A stretch of DNA of 9,756 bases, taken from RBG-16-66-20 sp035308765 (GTDB taxonomy: Bacteria; Pseudomonadota; Gammaproteobacteria; Burkholderiales; SG8-39). The stretch is from positions 1 to 9,756 of the forward strand of contig DATGGA010000057.1 of NCBI GenBank assembly GCA_035308765.1, given 5' to 3'. Positions 1 to 6,097 of the stretch are shown in pieces (positions within the stretch are counted from its first letter, which is position 1; each line of letters opens with the position of its first letter). The notes beneath the pieces were generated by a model. The model was not told the DNA's origin, did not search any database, and was given only the letters and a program-made list of their open reading frames with translations. Made by a program: the position numbers and the translations under genes.

Positions 1-1
1 G

Positions 2-142
2 GGCCTGGGCGCGGGCGAGTGCGCGGCGGGCCCGACCGCGGCAGCCATCGCCAACGCGCTGCACGGCGCGCTCGGGGTGCGCGCGCGTCACCTGCCGCTC
101 ACGCCGGAACGGATCGCAGGGCTGGATTCCGCTCCAGAGTAA
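2..142 (+). CDS. Molybdenum hydroxylase large (molybdopterin) subunit, C-terminal fragment
   Basis: Only the last 46 codons are in the window; the gene continues to the left. The readable tail begins GLGAGECAAGP and ends in LPLTPERIAG plus a few residues before TAA at 140-142. The G-x-G-E-x(3)-G-P pattern is the active-site segment of xanthine dehydrogenase/CO dehydrogenase-family large subunits, where the glutamate acts as the catalytic base beside the molybdenum. The following stretch with I-A-N-A-L and L-G-V-R, and the final LPLTPERI, are typical of the family's extreme C terminus. Family knowledge gives a substrate hydroxylation using water as oxygen source, with electrons passed through 2Fe-2S and FAD subunits that are not visible here. 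It lies 34 bp upstream of the VOC gene on the same strand, so read-through into 177-1870 is plausible. The substrate cannot be inferred. Confidence 0.85.
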   Translation, partial: GLGAGECAAGPTAAAIANALHGALGVRARHLPLTPERIAGLDSAPE

Positions 143-176
143 GGATAGGCATAATGCGCTGGGCAAGGAGGAACCA
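143..176 (+). promoter_or_regulatory. Intergenic leader with strong Shine-Dalgarno for the VOC gene
   Basis: The 34-bp gap holds a near-perfect Shine-Dalgarno, AAGGAGG at 165-171, five bases before the ATG at 177. This fixes the start of the VOC gene. A CATAAT hexamer at 150-155 resembles a -10 box and sits inside the small inverted repeat GCATAATGC (149-157). No good -35 is visible 17 bp upstream (TTCCGC), so a promoter here is only a weak possibility and co-transcription with the preceding gene is equally likely. Confidence 0.5.
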
Positions 177-650
177 ATGCCGCTGACCGAACTGAACCAC
201 TACTTCGTGCGGGCGAACGACCTGGAGCGCACCAAGGATTTCTACGTCGAGGTGCTCGGCTTCGAGGTCATGCCGCGCCCGCCTTTTCCGTTCCCGGGCT
301 ACTGGCTGGGCATCAACGGCAAGATCCAGGTGCACATGGGCCCGGCCGGCATCCCGAACCAGGAAATGTACTACCTGGGTACGCCGAAAAATGCCGCTGC
401 GGACCACGCCGGCGTGGTGGACCATATCGCCTTCCTCGCTTCCGAACCCGAAGGCTTCGTCAAGCGCTTCAAGGCGCTCGGCATGACCTATCGTCCGCGC
501 AGCCTGCCGGAATCCGAGCTGTTCCAGCTCTTCATCAAGGACCCGAATGGCCTGACCATCGAGCTGAATTTCTTCGGCATCAAGGACGCACCCGACTGGG
601 GCGGCGAGAACTACGCCGAAATGCCGAAGGTCGCCGGGACCGTGAAATGA
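177..650 (+). CDS. VOC superfamily (glyoxalase / extradiol dioxygenase fold) metalloprotein
   Basis: This 157-residue protein has the paired beta-alpha-beta-beta-beta arrangement of the vicinal oxygen chelate fold. The first module starts with L-N-H8-Y-F and carries D-F-Y-V-E-V-L-G-F at 21-29. The second starts V-D-H83-I-A-F and ends with F-x-K-D-P-N-G-L-T-I-E129-L. His8, His83 and Glu129 lie where family members bind a divalent metal, so a metal site is likely intact. The length fits single-chain glyoxalase, dehydrochlorinase or isomerase-type VOC proteins and is about half that of a two-domain extradiol dioxygenase, so ring cleavage is not the default prediction. The gene has a strong Shine-Dalgarno and its TGA overlaps the ATG of the flavin monooxygenase (ATGA, 647-650), which implies a linked step. 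The reaction is unknown; handling of the hydroxylated product or an intermediate of its partner is inference. Confidence 0.88.
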   Translation: MPLTELNHYFVRANDLERTKDFYVEVLGFEVMPRPPFPFPGYWLGINGKIQVHMGPAGIPNQEMYYLGTPKNAAADHAGVVDHIAFLASEPEGFVKRFKALGMTYRPRSLPESELFQLFIKDPNGLTIELNFFGIKDAPDWGGENYAEMPKVAGTVK

Positions 651-1870
651 ATGCTCCCTCGGGAGGGGGCCGCAGTTTCGCCGGCGTCGGCTGCGACGAG
701 GCGCTGAAGCGGGCGCGGGACCTGGTTCCGGGCTTGCGCGAACGCGCCGCGCGCAGCGAGTCGGAGCGCATCATGCTGCCCGAAACGCTGGCCGAGCTGC
801 GCCGAACGGGACTTCTGCGCATCATGCAGCCGAAGCGCTGGGGCGGAATGGAATTGGATTTCGTCGCCTATGTCGACATCCCGGGCGAATTGGCGCGCGG
901 CTGCACCTCCACCGGCTGGAACGCGGCCAATCTCCTCATCCACCACTGGATGCTGGCGCTGTACGACGAGCGCGCCCAGGAGGAAGTCTGGGGGCAGGAC
1001 CCCGACGCGCTGATCGCCTCGGGCATCGCCTATCCGCAAGGGCAGGGGCGCGCCGCGAATGGCGGCTTCGTGATCAGCGGGCGCTGGAATTTCTCCAGCG
1101 GCGTGAACGTTTCGGACTGGAACATGCTCGCGGTGACGGTGCGTGAAGGTGAAGGGCGTAGCGGCGACAAGGTTGTCGACCACCGCATGTGCCTGCTGCA
1201 CAAGTCCGAGTACGAGGTGGTGGACGACTGGCAGGTGCTCGGCATGCGCTCCACCGGCAGCATGACCGTGGTGGCCAAGGATGTGTTCGTGCCCGCGCAC
1301 CGCGCGCTGTGCATGTACGAAGCCCGCGGCGGCGACGGATTTCCGGGCGCGCGCGGCAACCCGAATCCCGTCTACCGCGTGCCGCTGTCCACGCTCGGCA
1401 GCCACGGCATCGGCGGCGTCGCGGTGGGCAATGCGCAGGCGGCGCTGGAATTGAGCATCGAGGTGGTGAAATCGCGCAGTACGAATTACACGGGCCTCAA
1501 GATGCGCGATTTCCAGGCGGTGCAGCTGCGCATCGGCGCGGCCGGAGCGAGGATAGACGCGGCACGGCAGGTGCTGCGCAACGATTGCCTGGAAGGTCAG
1601 GACATCGCCAACCGCAATGTCATCGCAGACCCGGAGCGGAAGCTGCGCTTCAAGCGCAACCTCGCCTACGCAGTCAGCCTGTGCACCGAGGCCGTGGACA
1701 TGCTGCACGCGATGGCGGGCGCGAACGGCATATACGACGGCTATCCCATTCAGCGCATATTCCGCGACGCGCACGCGCTCGCCGGGCACTTCAGCTTCAG
1801 CACCGACGCCCAGTATTCGGCCTGGGGCCTGGCCGCGCTGGGCGGCGATATCGCCAACCCGACGCTCTGA
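647..1870 (+). CDS. HsaA/HpaH-type flavin-dependent monooxygenase (acyl-CoA dehydrogenase fold)
   Basis: This 407-residue protein matches the oxygenase component of two-component flavin monooxygenases built on the acyl-CoA dehydrogenase fold (HsaA, p-hydroxyphenylacetate hydroxylase C2, DszC group). The helical N-terminal domain runs to about residue 120 and includes P-K-R-W-G-G-M-E-L near 62-70. The beta domain contains S-G-R-W-N-F-S-S-G at 144-152 and D-W-Q-V-L-G-M-R-S-T-G-S at 194-205. The C-terminal helices hold I-Q-R-I-F-R-D-A-H-A at 368-377 and a conserved-looking His381. There is no Glu in the usual acyl-CoA dehydrogenase catalytic context, which supports hydroxylation over desaturation. 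These enzymes use reduced flavin supplied by a separate NAD(P)H reductase and O2, usually to ortho-hydroxylate a phenol. No reductase is encoded in the window. The ATG is inside the VOC stop (ATGA) with GGGA at 636-639 as ribosome site. The substrate is unknown. Confidence 0.87.
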   Translation: MNAPSGGGRSFAGVGCDEALKRARDLVPGLRERAARSESERIMLPETLAELRRTGLLRIMQPKRWGGMELDFVAYVDIPGELARGCTSTGWNAANLLIHHWMLALYDERAQEEVWGQDPDALIASGIAYPQGQGRAANGGFVISGRWNFSSGVNVSDWNMLAVTVREGEGRSGDKVVDHRMCLLHKSEYEVVDDWQVLGMRSTGSMTVVAKDVFVPAHRALCMYEARGGDGFPGARGNPNPVYRVPLSTLGSHGIGGVAVGNAQAALELSIEVVKSRSTNYTGLKMRDFQAVQLRIGAAGARIDAARQVLRNDCLEGQDIANRNVIADPERKLRFKRNLAYAVSLCTEAVDMLHAMAGANGIYDGYPIQRIFRDAHALAGHFSFSTDAQYSAWGLAALGGDIANPTL

Positions 1871-1882
1871 CGCCTAAAGGCG
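1871..1882. other. Small inverted repeat between two convergent genes
   Basis: The flavin monooxygenase ends at 1870 and the convergent amidohydrolase ends at 1874, leaving three bases between them. CGCC-TAAA-GGCG forms a four-base-pair stem with a four-base loop that includes the amidohydrolase stop codon. The stem is short and no U-tract follows on either strand, so it is at most a weak bidirectional terminator. Confidence 0.25.
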
Positions 1883-2854
1883 CAGCAGCCTGGCGGCGGT
1901 GCCGCCCTTTATCTGGTCGCGCTCGGCGTCGCTCAGCCCTGCGATGCGCGATACGGTGGCAACGGGGTCGGTGAGCCCCATGTCGAAGCAGTAATCGCTG
2001 CCGAGCAGCACGCGGTCGGCGCCGACCAGCCGGACCAGGGCGGCGTTGACGCGGTCGTCATGGCCGATGGTGTCGTAGCTGAAGCGCCGCAGGTACTCGC
2101 TCGGCTTGCGTTTCATGTGTTTCAGTTCCGGCCGCACCTTCGTACCGTGGTCGAGGCGGCCGATCATCCAGGGGAAGGCGCCGCCGGCGTGCGGCAGGTT
2201 GATTTCCAGGTTCGGAAACGCATCCAATACGCCGCCGAACACCAGGCTTGCGGCCGCAACGCCCGTATCGTAGGGATTGCCCAGCAGGTTCTTCAAGTAG
2301 TAGCGCGTGGTGCGCTCGCGCCCGATGGTGTCGACCGGATGCAGATAGATCGTCCAGCCCAGTTCCTCGGCTTTTGCGTACACGTCCCAGAAGCGCTTTT
2401 CGTCCAGCTCGTTGCCGTTTACGTTGGTCGCGACATAGAGTCCGCGCATGCCGGGCAGCCGGGCGCAGCGCTCGAGTTCCGCGAGCGCGAGTTCCGGCGC
2501 CTGCATCGGCAGCATGGCGAGGCCGACGAATTTGTCCGGATGGCGCAGGTGCGCGGCGCTGGCCGCGTCGTTGTACGCCTGCGACAGCGCCAGTCCGAAG
2601 CCCGCGGACGCCCAGTTCACCATCGGAGTCGTGAGCGACAGCGCGTGCATGTCGACGCCCTGGCGGCGCATGCCCTGCAGGCGAAGCTCCAGGCTCACGA
2701 ATTCCTCGTCGAAGGCGTTGGTGATGCGCTCGGTCCGGATAGTGAAACCCTTCGGCGTGCGCTCGAGGCGCGCGCCTTCCCTGGGGCCATCCTTCTCGAA
2801 CAGCCTGAGCCATTGCTCGGGATACCAGTGGGCGTGAATGTCTATCGTGGGCAT
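1874..2854 (-). CDS. ACMSD-type amidohydrolase (amidohydrolase 2 family), probable decarboxylase or hydrolase
   Basis: This 326-residue TIM-barrel metalloenzyme resembles 2-amino-3-carboxymuconate-6-semialdehyde decarboxylase and its relatives (gamma-resorcylate, 5-carboxyvanillate and similar decarboxylases, plus some hydrolases). Metal-site signatures are complete: D-I-H7-A-H9-W at the N terminus, Y-L-H172-P-V-D, L-P-H222-A-G-G, and L-G-S-D287-Y-C-F. Spacing closely follows bacterial ACMSD, whose ligands are His9, His11, His177, His228 and Asp294. The length is normal. Family knowledge points to non-oxidative decarboxylation of an aromatic or muconate-type acid in the cytoplasm, but C-C hydrolysis is also possible. 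The ATG at 2852-2854 has only a weak ribosome site; an ATG slightly upstream is out of frame and stops after ten codons. The gene diverges from the LLM monooxygenase. It may share control with it, which is inferred from position only. Confidence 0.88.
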   Translation of the reverse strand: MPTIDIHAHWYPEQWLRLFEKDGPREGARLERTPKGFTIRTERITNAFDEEFVSLELRLQGMRRQGVDMHALSLTTPMVNWASAGFGLALSQAYNDAASAAHLRHPDKFVGLAMLPMQAPELALAELERCARLPGMRGLYVATNVNGNELDEKRFWDVYAKAEELGWTIYLHPVDTIGRERTTRYYLKNLLGNPYDTGVAAASLVFGGVLDAFPNLEINLPHAGGAFPWMIGRLDHGTKVRPELKHMKRKPSEYLRRFSYDTIGHDDRVNAALVRLVGADRVLLGSDYCFDMGLTDPVATVSRIAGLSDAERDQIKGGTAARLLRL

Positions 2855-2916
2855 TGCGGCTCGCGTAACATTGTGGTCGGAGAGAATAAAAATAGCATGA
2901 AGCAGATGGGGAAGAA
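2855..2916. promoter_or_regulatory. Divergent intergenic region with candidate promoters
   Basis: This 62-bp gap separates two divergent genes and contains the most AT-rich run in the window (AATAAAAATAG, 2885-2895). On the minus strand, TGCTATTTT (complement of 2889-2897) resembles an extended -10 element and would start transcription about 28 bases before the amidohydrolase ATG. On the plus strand, TTGTGG (2871-2876) and TAGCAT (2893-2898) are spaced 16 bp apart as a weak -35/-10 pair. A ribosome site GGGGAAG (2908-2914) precedes the LLM start. No clear operator palindrome is seen. Assignments are by eye only. Confidence 0.4.
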
Positions 2917-4008
2917 ATGAAGCTCGCGACTTTCATGATGCCGCTGCATCCGCCGGAACGAAAACCGGCGGAGACGCTGGCCGAGGACCGCGAGGCGATC
3001 CTGCTTGCCGACCGGCTCGGCTATGTGGAAGCCTACGTCGGCGAGCATATCACCGACCTCGCCGAGAACGTCACCTCCTGCCTGATGTTCCTGGCCAGCG
3101 TCGCGCACGAGACGAAAAACATCGTGCTGGGCACCGGCACCATCAACATGCCGAACAGCCATCCGGCGGCAATCGCGGCGCAGGTGGCGATGCTCGATCA
3201 CATGCTCAAGGGCCGTTTCATCATGGGCATCAGTCCCGGCGGGCTGATGTCGGACGCCGAGGTGTTCGGCAACTACCAGAAGGACCGCAACGCGATTTTC
3301 CTGGAATCCATCAACATGGTGCTGGAGATCTGGAAGCGCGAGGGACCCTACGATCTCGCTGGACAGTTCTTCAGCGTCACTACAGGCAAGACCATGATCC
3401 CGGAAATAGGGCAGGGCACGATCATCAAGCCCTATCAGAAGCCGCATCCGCCGATCGTCGTCACCGCCGTGGCGCCGCAATCCAAAGGCGTGACCGAGGC
3501 CGCGAAGCGCGGCTGGACGCCGATCTCGGCGAATTTCCTGCTGCCCGAATGGGTGGCGTCGCATTGGCCGAAATACGTGGAAGGCTGCGATGCGGCGGGT
3601 GTGGAAGCAAAGACCTCGGACTGGCGTGTCGCCAAGTCCATCTTCGTCGCCGACGACGAAAAGGTGGCCGAACGCTACGGCCGCTCGGCCGAGGGCCCCT
3701 ACCACTACTATTTCAAGCAGCTGATCCGCAAGCTGGTCGGCGGGGGCGGGCGCGGCAATCTCTTCAAGCTCGACCAGAACCAGCCCGACAGCGAAATCAC
3801 GGCGGATTACGTGACGAAGAAACTCGTCATCGCGGGTACCGTGAACAGCGTGGTGGAGCAGATCCTCGCCTTCCGCGAAAAGACCGGCGACTTCGGCACG
3901 CTGCTGTATCCCTGCCATGACTGGCTCGACCCCGCGCTGGCGAAACGATCGATGCAACTCATGGCCGAGCAGGTGATGCCTCGGGTCAACGCGGCATTGA
4001 ATCGCTAG
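2917..4008 (+). CDS. LLM-class (bacterial luciferase-like) flavin-dependent monooxygenase
   Basis: This 363-residue protein has the hallmarks of the luciferase-like monooxygenase TIM barrel. It shows A-D-R-L-G-Y-V-E-A-Y-V-G-E-H at 31-44, a T-I-N-M-P-N-S-H-P segment at 75-83, and L-D-H-M-L-K-G-R-F near 93-101 followed by G-I-S-P-G-G. K-P-Y-Q-K-P-H-P-P-I is at 171-180. The C terminus carries F-G-T-L-L-Y, then H-D-W and D-P-A-L-A-K-R-S-M-Q-L-M-A, a pattern seen in the LimB-like branch that includes cyclic-monoterpene and ketone monooxygenases. Length is normal. The enzyme would use reduced flavin and O2 for hydroxylation, epoxidation or Baeyer-Villiger oxidation. The partner flavin reductase is not encoded nearby. 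The ATG is preceded by GGGGA at 2908-2912. Its TAG shares the palindrome CTAG with the stop of the convergent EthD-like gene. The exact reaction and substrate remain open. Confidence 0.88.
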   Translation: MKLATFMMPLHPPERKPAETLAEDREAILLADRLGYVEAYVGEHITDLAENVTSCLMFLASVAHETKNIVLGTGTINMPNSHPAAIAAQVAMLDHMLKGRFIMGISPGGLMSDAEVFGNYQKDRNAIFLESINMVLEIWKREGPYDLAGQFFSVTTGKTMIPEIGQGTIIKPYQKPHPPIVVTAVAPQSKGVTEAAKRGWTPISANFLLPEWVASHWPKYVEGCDAAGVEAKTSDWRVAKSIFVADDEKVAERYGRSAEGPYHYYFKQLIRKLVGGGGRGNLFKLDQNQPDSEITADYVTKKLVIAGTVNSVVEQILAFREKTGDFGTLLYPCHDWLDPALAKRSMQLMAEQVMPRVNAALNR

Positions 4009-4694
4009 ATCCCCGGGGGCAAAACTTCCCGCGCCGTCAGCGAATACTCCAGTCGGTGGATTCCCGCGGCATGTTTGGTGGCGCCATGCTTTTCGAGCGC
4101 TTCCGCGGAAAATTCCTTTTCGGCAAGCGATGCGACCTTCCCGGTGCTGTACCCGGTCACCAGCAGCGTCCAGTGCATTGCTGAGTCCTTGCCGCGAATG
4201 CGCTGCTCGTTGGTGCTGGGCGGTGCCAATGCCGCTTCGAAGAGATGGGCGCTGGCCAAGCCGGCCTGCGACGGGAGACCCGGTAGTTGCTTTTCTATCA
4301 ACCATTCACGCAGGGTGGTTTCTCTTTCCGGCGCCGGTTTGAAGCGGACCAGGAGACCGGCGCTGCCGAGGCCCAGGCCGAAACCGCCCGTTACGCTGCA
4401 CAACCCCCTGGTCATGCCGCGATAGTGGGTCATCATTTTCGCGGTCCACGGCGTTGGATTGTTCAGCCGCTCGAGATAGGCGGTGGACGCCAGGGTGCCG
4501 AGTTCCTCGACTTCGTACATCACGAAGTATCGCGGTTGTCCTGACAAAGCCGTCCATCGGGATCCGCGCAGGAAGCCGGGGATCGAGAGTCGTTCGGGAA
4601 GATGCTCGTGCGTGTGCCAATCGTCGTGCTCTTCGATCGCGTCCGGCACGACGTCGAACGACAGGAGCATCGCGGCTTTGCCTAACAGGGCCAT
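4005..4694 (-). CDS. Two-domain EthD-like (ferredoxin-fold, dimeric alpha/beta barrel) protein of unknown function
   Basis: This 229-residue protein has no clear characterised relative that I recognise. Residues 10-90 look like an EthD-type alpha/beta-barrel domain: strand L-L-S-F-D-V-V-P, helix with D-D-W-H-T-H-E-H-L-P-E-R around 24-35, P-G-F-L-R-G-S-R-W at 39-47, strand R-Y-F-V-M-Y-E-V, and a helix with N-N-P-T-P-W-T. A glycine-rich linker (G-G-F-G-L-G-L-G-S, 103-111) leads to a second strand-helix module (114-215) with E-W-L-I-E-K-Q-L-P-G-L, apparently a diverged repeat of the first. Such single-chain tandem folds often bind small hydrophobic ligands or help in degradation pathways. It is last in the 6975-4005 unit, 57 bp after the SDR. 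In-frame TGA directly precedes the ATG, so the start cannot lie further upstream; Met9 is a possible alternative. The stop overlaps that of the LLM gene tail to tail. Confidence 0.72.
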   Translation of the reverse strand: MALLGKAAMLLSFDVVPDAIEEHDDWHTHEHLPERLSIPGFLRGSRWTALSGQPRYFVMYEVEELGTLASTAYLERLNNPTPWTAKMMTHYRGMTRGLCSVTGGFGLGLGSAGLLVRFKPAPERETTLREWLIEKQLPGLPSQAGLASAHLFEAALAPPSTNEQRIRGKDSAMHWTLLVTGYSTGKVASLAEKEFSAEALEKHGATKHAAGIHRLEYSLTAREVLPPGI

Positions 4695-4747
4695 TCAATC
4701 CAGACGAGTTCCGGCAGGTGGCCGGGCAGCACGGCCTTGGTCTTCAA
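4682..4747 (-). other. Possible 21-codon reading frame spanning the SDR/EthD-like gap (doubtful)
   Basis: The otherwise empty 57-bp gap on the minus strand contains TTG at 4747-4745 opening a 21-residue frame that begins L-K-T-K-A-V-L-P-G and ends W-I-E-W-P-C before TAG at 4684-4682. It overlaps the EthD-like start by 13 bp. The opening resembles the N terminus of zinc alcohol dehydrogenases (M-K-T-K-A-V-L type), so it could be a gene remnant or a coupling ORF. AAGG lies only two bases before the TTG, which is too close for a good ribosome site. Chance is the likeliest explanation. Confidence 0.15.
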
Positions 4748-4751
4748 TACC

Positions 4752-5549
4752 TTATCCGACGCGCGCGCTCTGGCCGCCATCCACGGGCAGCGCCACGCCG
4801 GTGATGAACTTCGCTTCGTCCGAATGCAGGAACAATGAGGCATGGGCGACATCCCACGCCGTGCCCATCTTGCCCTTCAGCGGCACGCGCTTGTCGCGCT
4901 CGGCGCGCAATACGTCCCTGGACAGATTGCGCGCCCTGGCCGTGCCCTCGATGGCCATCGGCGTATCCATCAGCCCGGGCATGATCGTATTCACGCGGAC
5001 GCCGTACTTGGCGTTGGACAGCGCGAGCTGCTGACCGAGCATGTTCATGCCGATCTTTGAAAGCTTGTAGGCCGTCAGGCCGGGCGCGTAGGCGATCGCG
5101 GCAATCGAGGAAATATTGACGATGCTGCCCGACTGCTGCTCGCGCATCACCGGCACTGCCGCCTGGCAGGACAGCAGGCAGCCTTTCAGGTTGACCCGCA
5201 TGATGCGGTCGTAGGCTTCCTCGGTGATTTGCGCCGGCGGCGCGTCGCCGGCGCCAATGCCGACGTTGTTGTGCAGGAAATCCAACCGGCCCCAGGCATC
5301 CGTGCATGCCTTGACGTAAGCCTTGCAGTCCGCGGCACGCGTCCAGTCGCCCTCGAAGCACTTGGCCGCACCACCTTCCTTGGCGATCAGGGCGGCCGTC
5401 TCTTCGGCAAGCTTCAGATCCCGGTCGACCAGGATCAGTTTTGCGCCTTCGCGCGCAAACAGCAGCGCCGCTGCGCGGCCGTTGCCGATGGTCTCGCCCG
5501 GCGTCTGCCCGGCGCCGACGACGATGCCCGCCTTGCCCTTCAGCCTCAC
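4752..5549 (-). CDS. SDR family NAD(P)-dependent oxidoreductase with GTG start and extended glycine motif
   Basis: This 265-residue protein is a classical-size short-chain dehydrogenase/reductase. The Rossmann start is G12-A-G14-Q-T-P-G-E-T-I-G22-N-G24-R, a longer version of the usual T-G-x(3)-G-x-G. Asp42 in L-V-D-R closes the second strand and favours NAD(H). N-N-V-G is at 94-97 with Asn120, then Ser148, Tyr161 and Lys165 in S-x(12)-Y-x(3)-K spacing, so the catalytic tetrad is intact. P-G-L-M-D-T at 191-196 and G-V-A-L-P-V-D-G-G near the C terminus complete the family pattern. It should interconvert a hydroxyl and a ketone in the cytoplasm. The start is GTG at 5549-5547, inside the stop of the CMD-like gene (GTGA), and gives the expected N terminus M-R-L-K-G-K-A. 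An in-frame reading further upstream would run through the CMD-like gene in another frame. Translation is probably coupled. Confidence 0.88.
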   Translation of the reverse strand: MRLKGKAGIVVGAGQTPGETIGNGRAAALLFAREGAKLILVDRDLKLAEETAALIAKEGGAAKCFEGDWTRAADCKAYVKACTDAWGRLDFLHNNVGIGAGDAPPAQITEEAYDRIMRVNLKGCLLSCQAAVPVMREQQSGSIVNISSIAAIAYAPGLTAYKLSKIGMNMLGQQLALSNAKYGVRVNTIMPGLMDTPMAIEGTARARNLSRDVLRAERDKRVPLKGKMGTAWDVAHASLFLHSDEAKFITGVALPVDGGQSARVG

Positions 5550-6097
5550 TTTTTCGCGCCGGGCAGGAAGTCGTCCAGCGGCACGCCGAAACTGTTCAGC
5601 GCCCAGGAGACGAGGTTGTACTGCCCGACGGTGAACACCGCGTCCATCATCTGCTCGGTGGAGTATTTCGCCGCCAGCTTCGCCCAGGTCTCGTCCGAGA
5701 CCACTGAATTCTCGAACAGGTCGTCGGCAGCCTGCAGCAGCGCGGCTTCGTGCGGGTTCCAGCCGGCCGCGGGGCCCTGCTTGATGCGTTCGATCTCCGC
5801 CTCGGTGATGCCGCCGCGCTTGGCGATTTCCACGTGCTGCGCCCACTCGTACTCGGCCTGGTTGAGCCAGCCGATGCGCAGGATCAGCATTTCGCGCTCG
5901 CGCAGCGGCAAGGTCTGCTTGCGCAGCACGTGCCCGGCGAATACCGTCCAGCGCCGCGTCAGGTCGGGGTGGTTCATCATCACGCGAAAAATGTTGAGGT
6001 CGCGGCCGCCGACGCGGTTCTTCGCCACGGTTTCGGCATCCTCCCCGGTTACCTTGCTCAGGTCACGCATCGCAATGCGCTGCTTGCGCTTGATCAC
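5546..6097 (-). CDS. Carboxymuconolactone decarboxylase (CMD)-like protein without cysteines
   Basis: This 183-residue all-helical protein fits the CMD/AhpD-like family. The signature helix reads L-I-L-R-I-G-W-L-N-Q-A-E-Y-E-W-A-Q-H88-V-E-I-A-K-R-G-G split over 71-96, followed by the second family helix around 137-170. Family members either catalyse gamma-carboxymuconolactone decarboxylation or act as AhpD-type thiol peroxidase partners through C-x-x-C. There is no cysteine anywhere in this protein, which excludes AhpD-type thiol chemistry and leaves a decarboxylase, isomerase or non-redox role. The E-Y-E-W-A-Q-H segment is retained. The start is GTG at 6097-6095, overlapping the preceding TGA (GTGA), with GAGGGA on the minus strand at 6113-6108, ten bases away. 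An in-frame ATG at codon 10 (6070-6068) is the alternative but lacks a ribosome site. It is second in a four-gene unit. Confidence 0.82.
   Translation of the reverse strand: MIKRKQRIAMRDLSKVTGEDAETVAKNRVGGRDLNIFRVMMNHPDLTRRWTVFAGHVLRKQTLPLREREMLILRIGWLNQAEYEWAQHVEIAKRGGITEAEIERIKQGPAAGWNPHEAALLQAADDLFENSVVSDETWAKLAAKYSTEQMMDAVFTVGQYNLVSWALNSFGVPLDDFLPGAKK

Noticed and set aside
611..1789. Long minus-strand open frame opposite the flavin monooxygenase (392 codons)
   Set aside because: Composition is that of an antisense shadow (His/Arg/Ala-rich), no domain is recognisable, and the plus strand has a clear enzyme.
2897..2920. Seven-codon leader peptide (M-K-Q-M-G-K-K) whose stop overlaps the LLM start
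   Set aside because: It contains the LLM ribosome site and has none of its own. A frame this short arises easily by chance.
4011..4018. CCCCGGGG palindrome near the convergent stops as a terminator
   Set aside because: It has no loop and no following T-run, and it simply encodes the last residues of the EthD-like protein.
2842..4305. Long open frame on the minus strand opposite the LLM monooxygenase (487 codons)
   Set aside because: It lies antisense to a convincing LLM gene, is rich in Arg, His and Ala without family motifs, and crosses two real genes. It is a by-product of GC-rich codon use.
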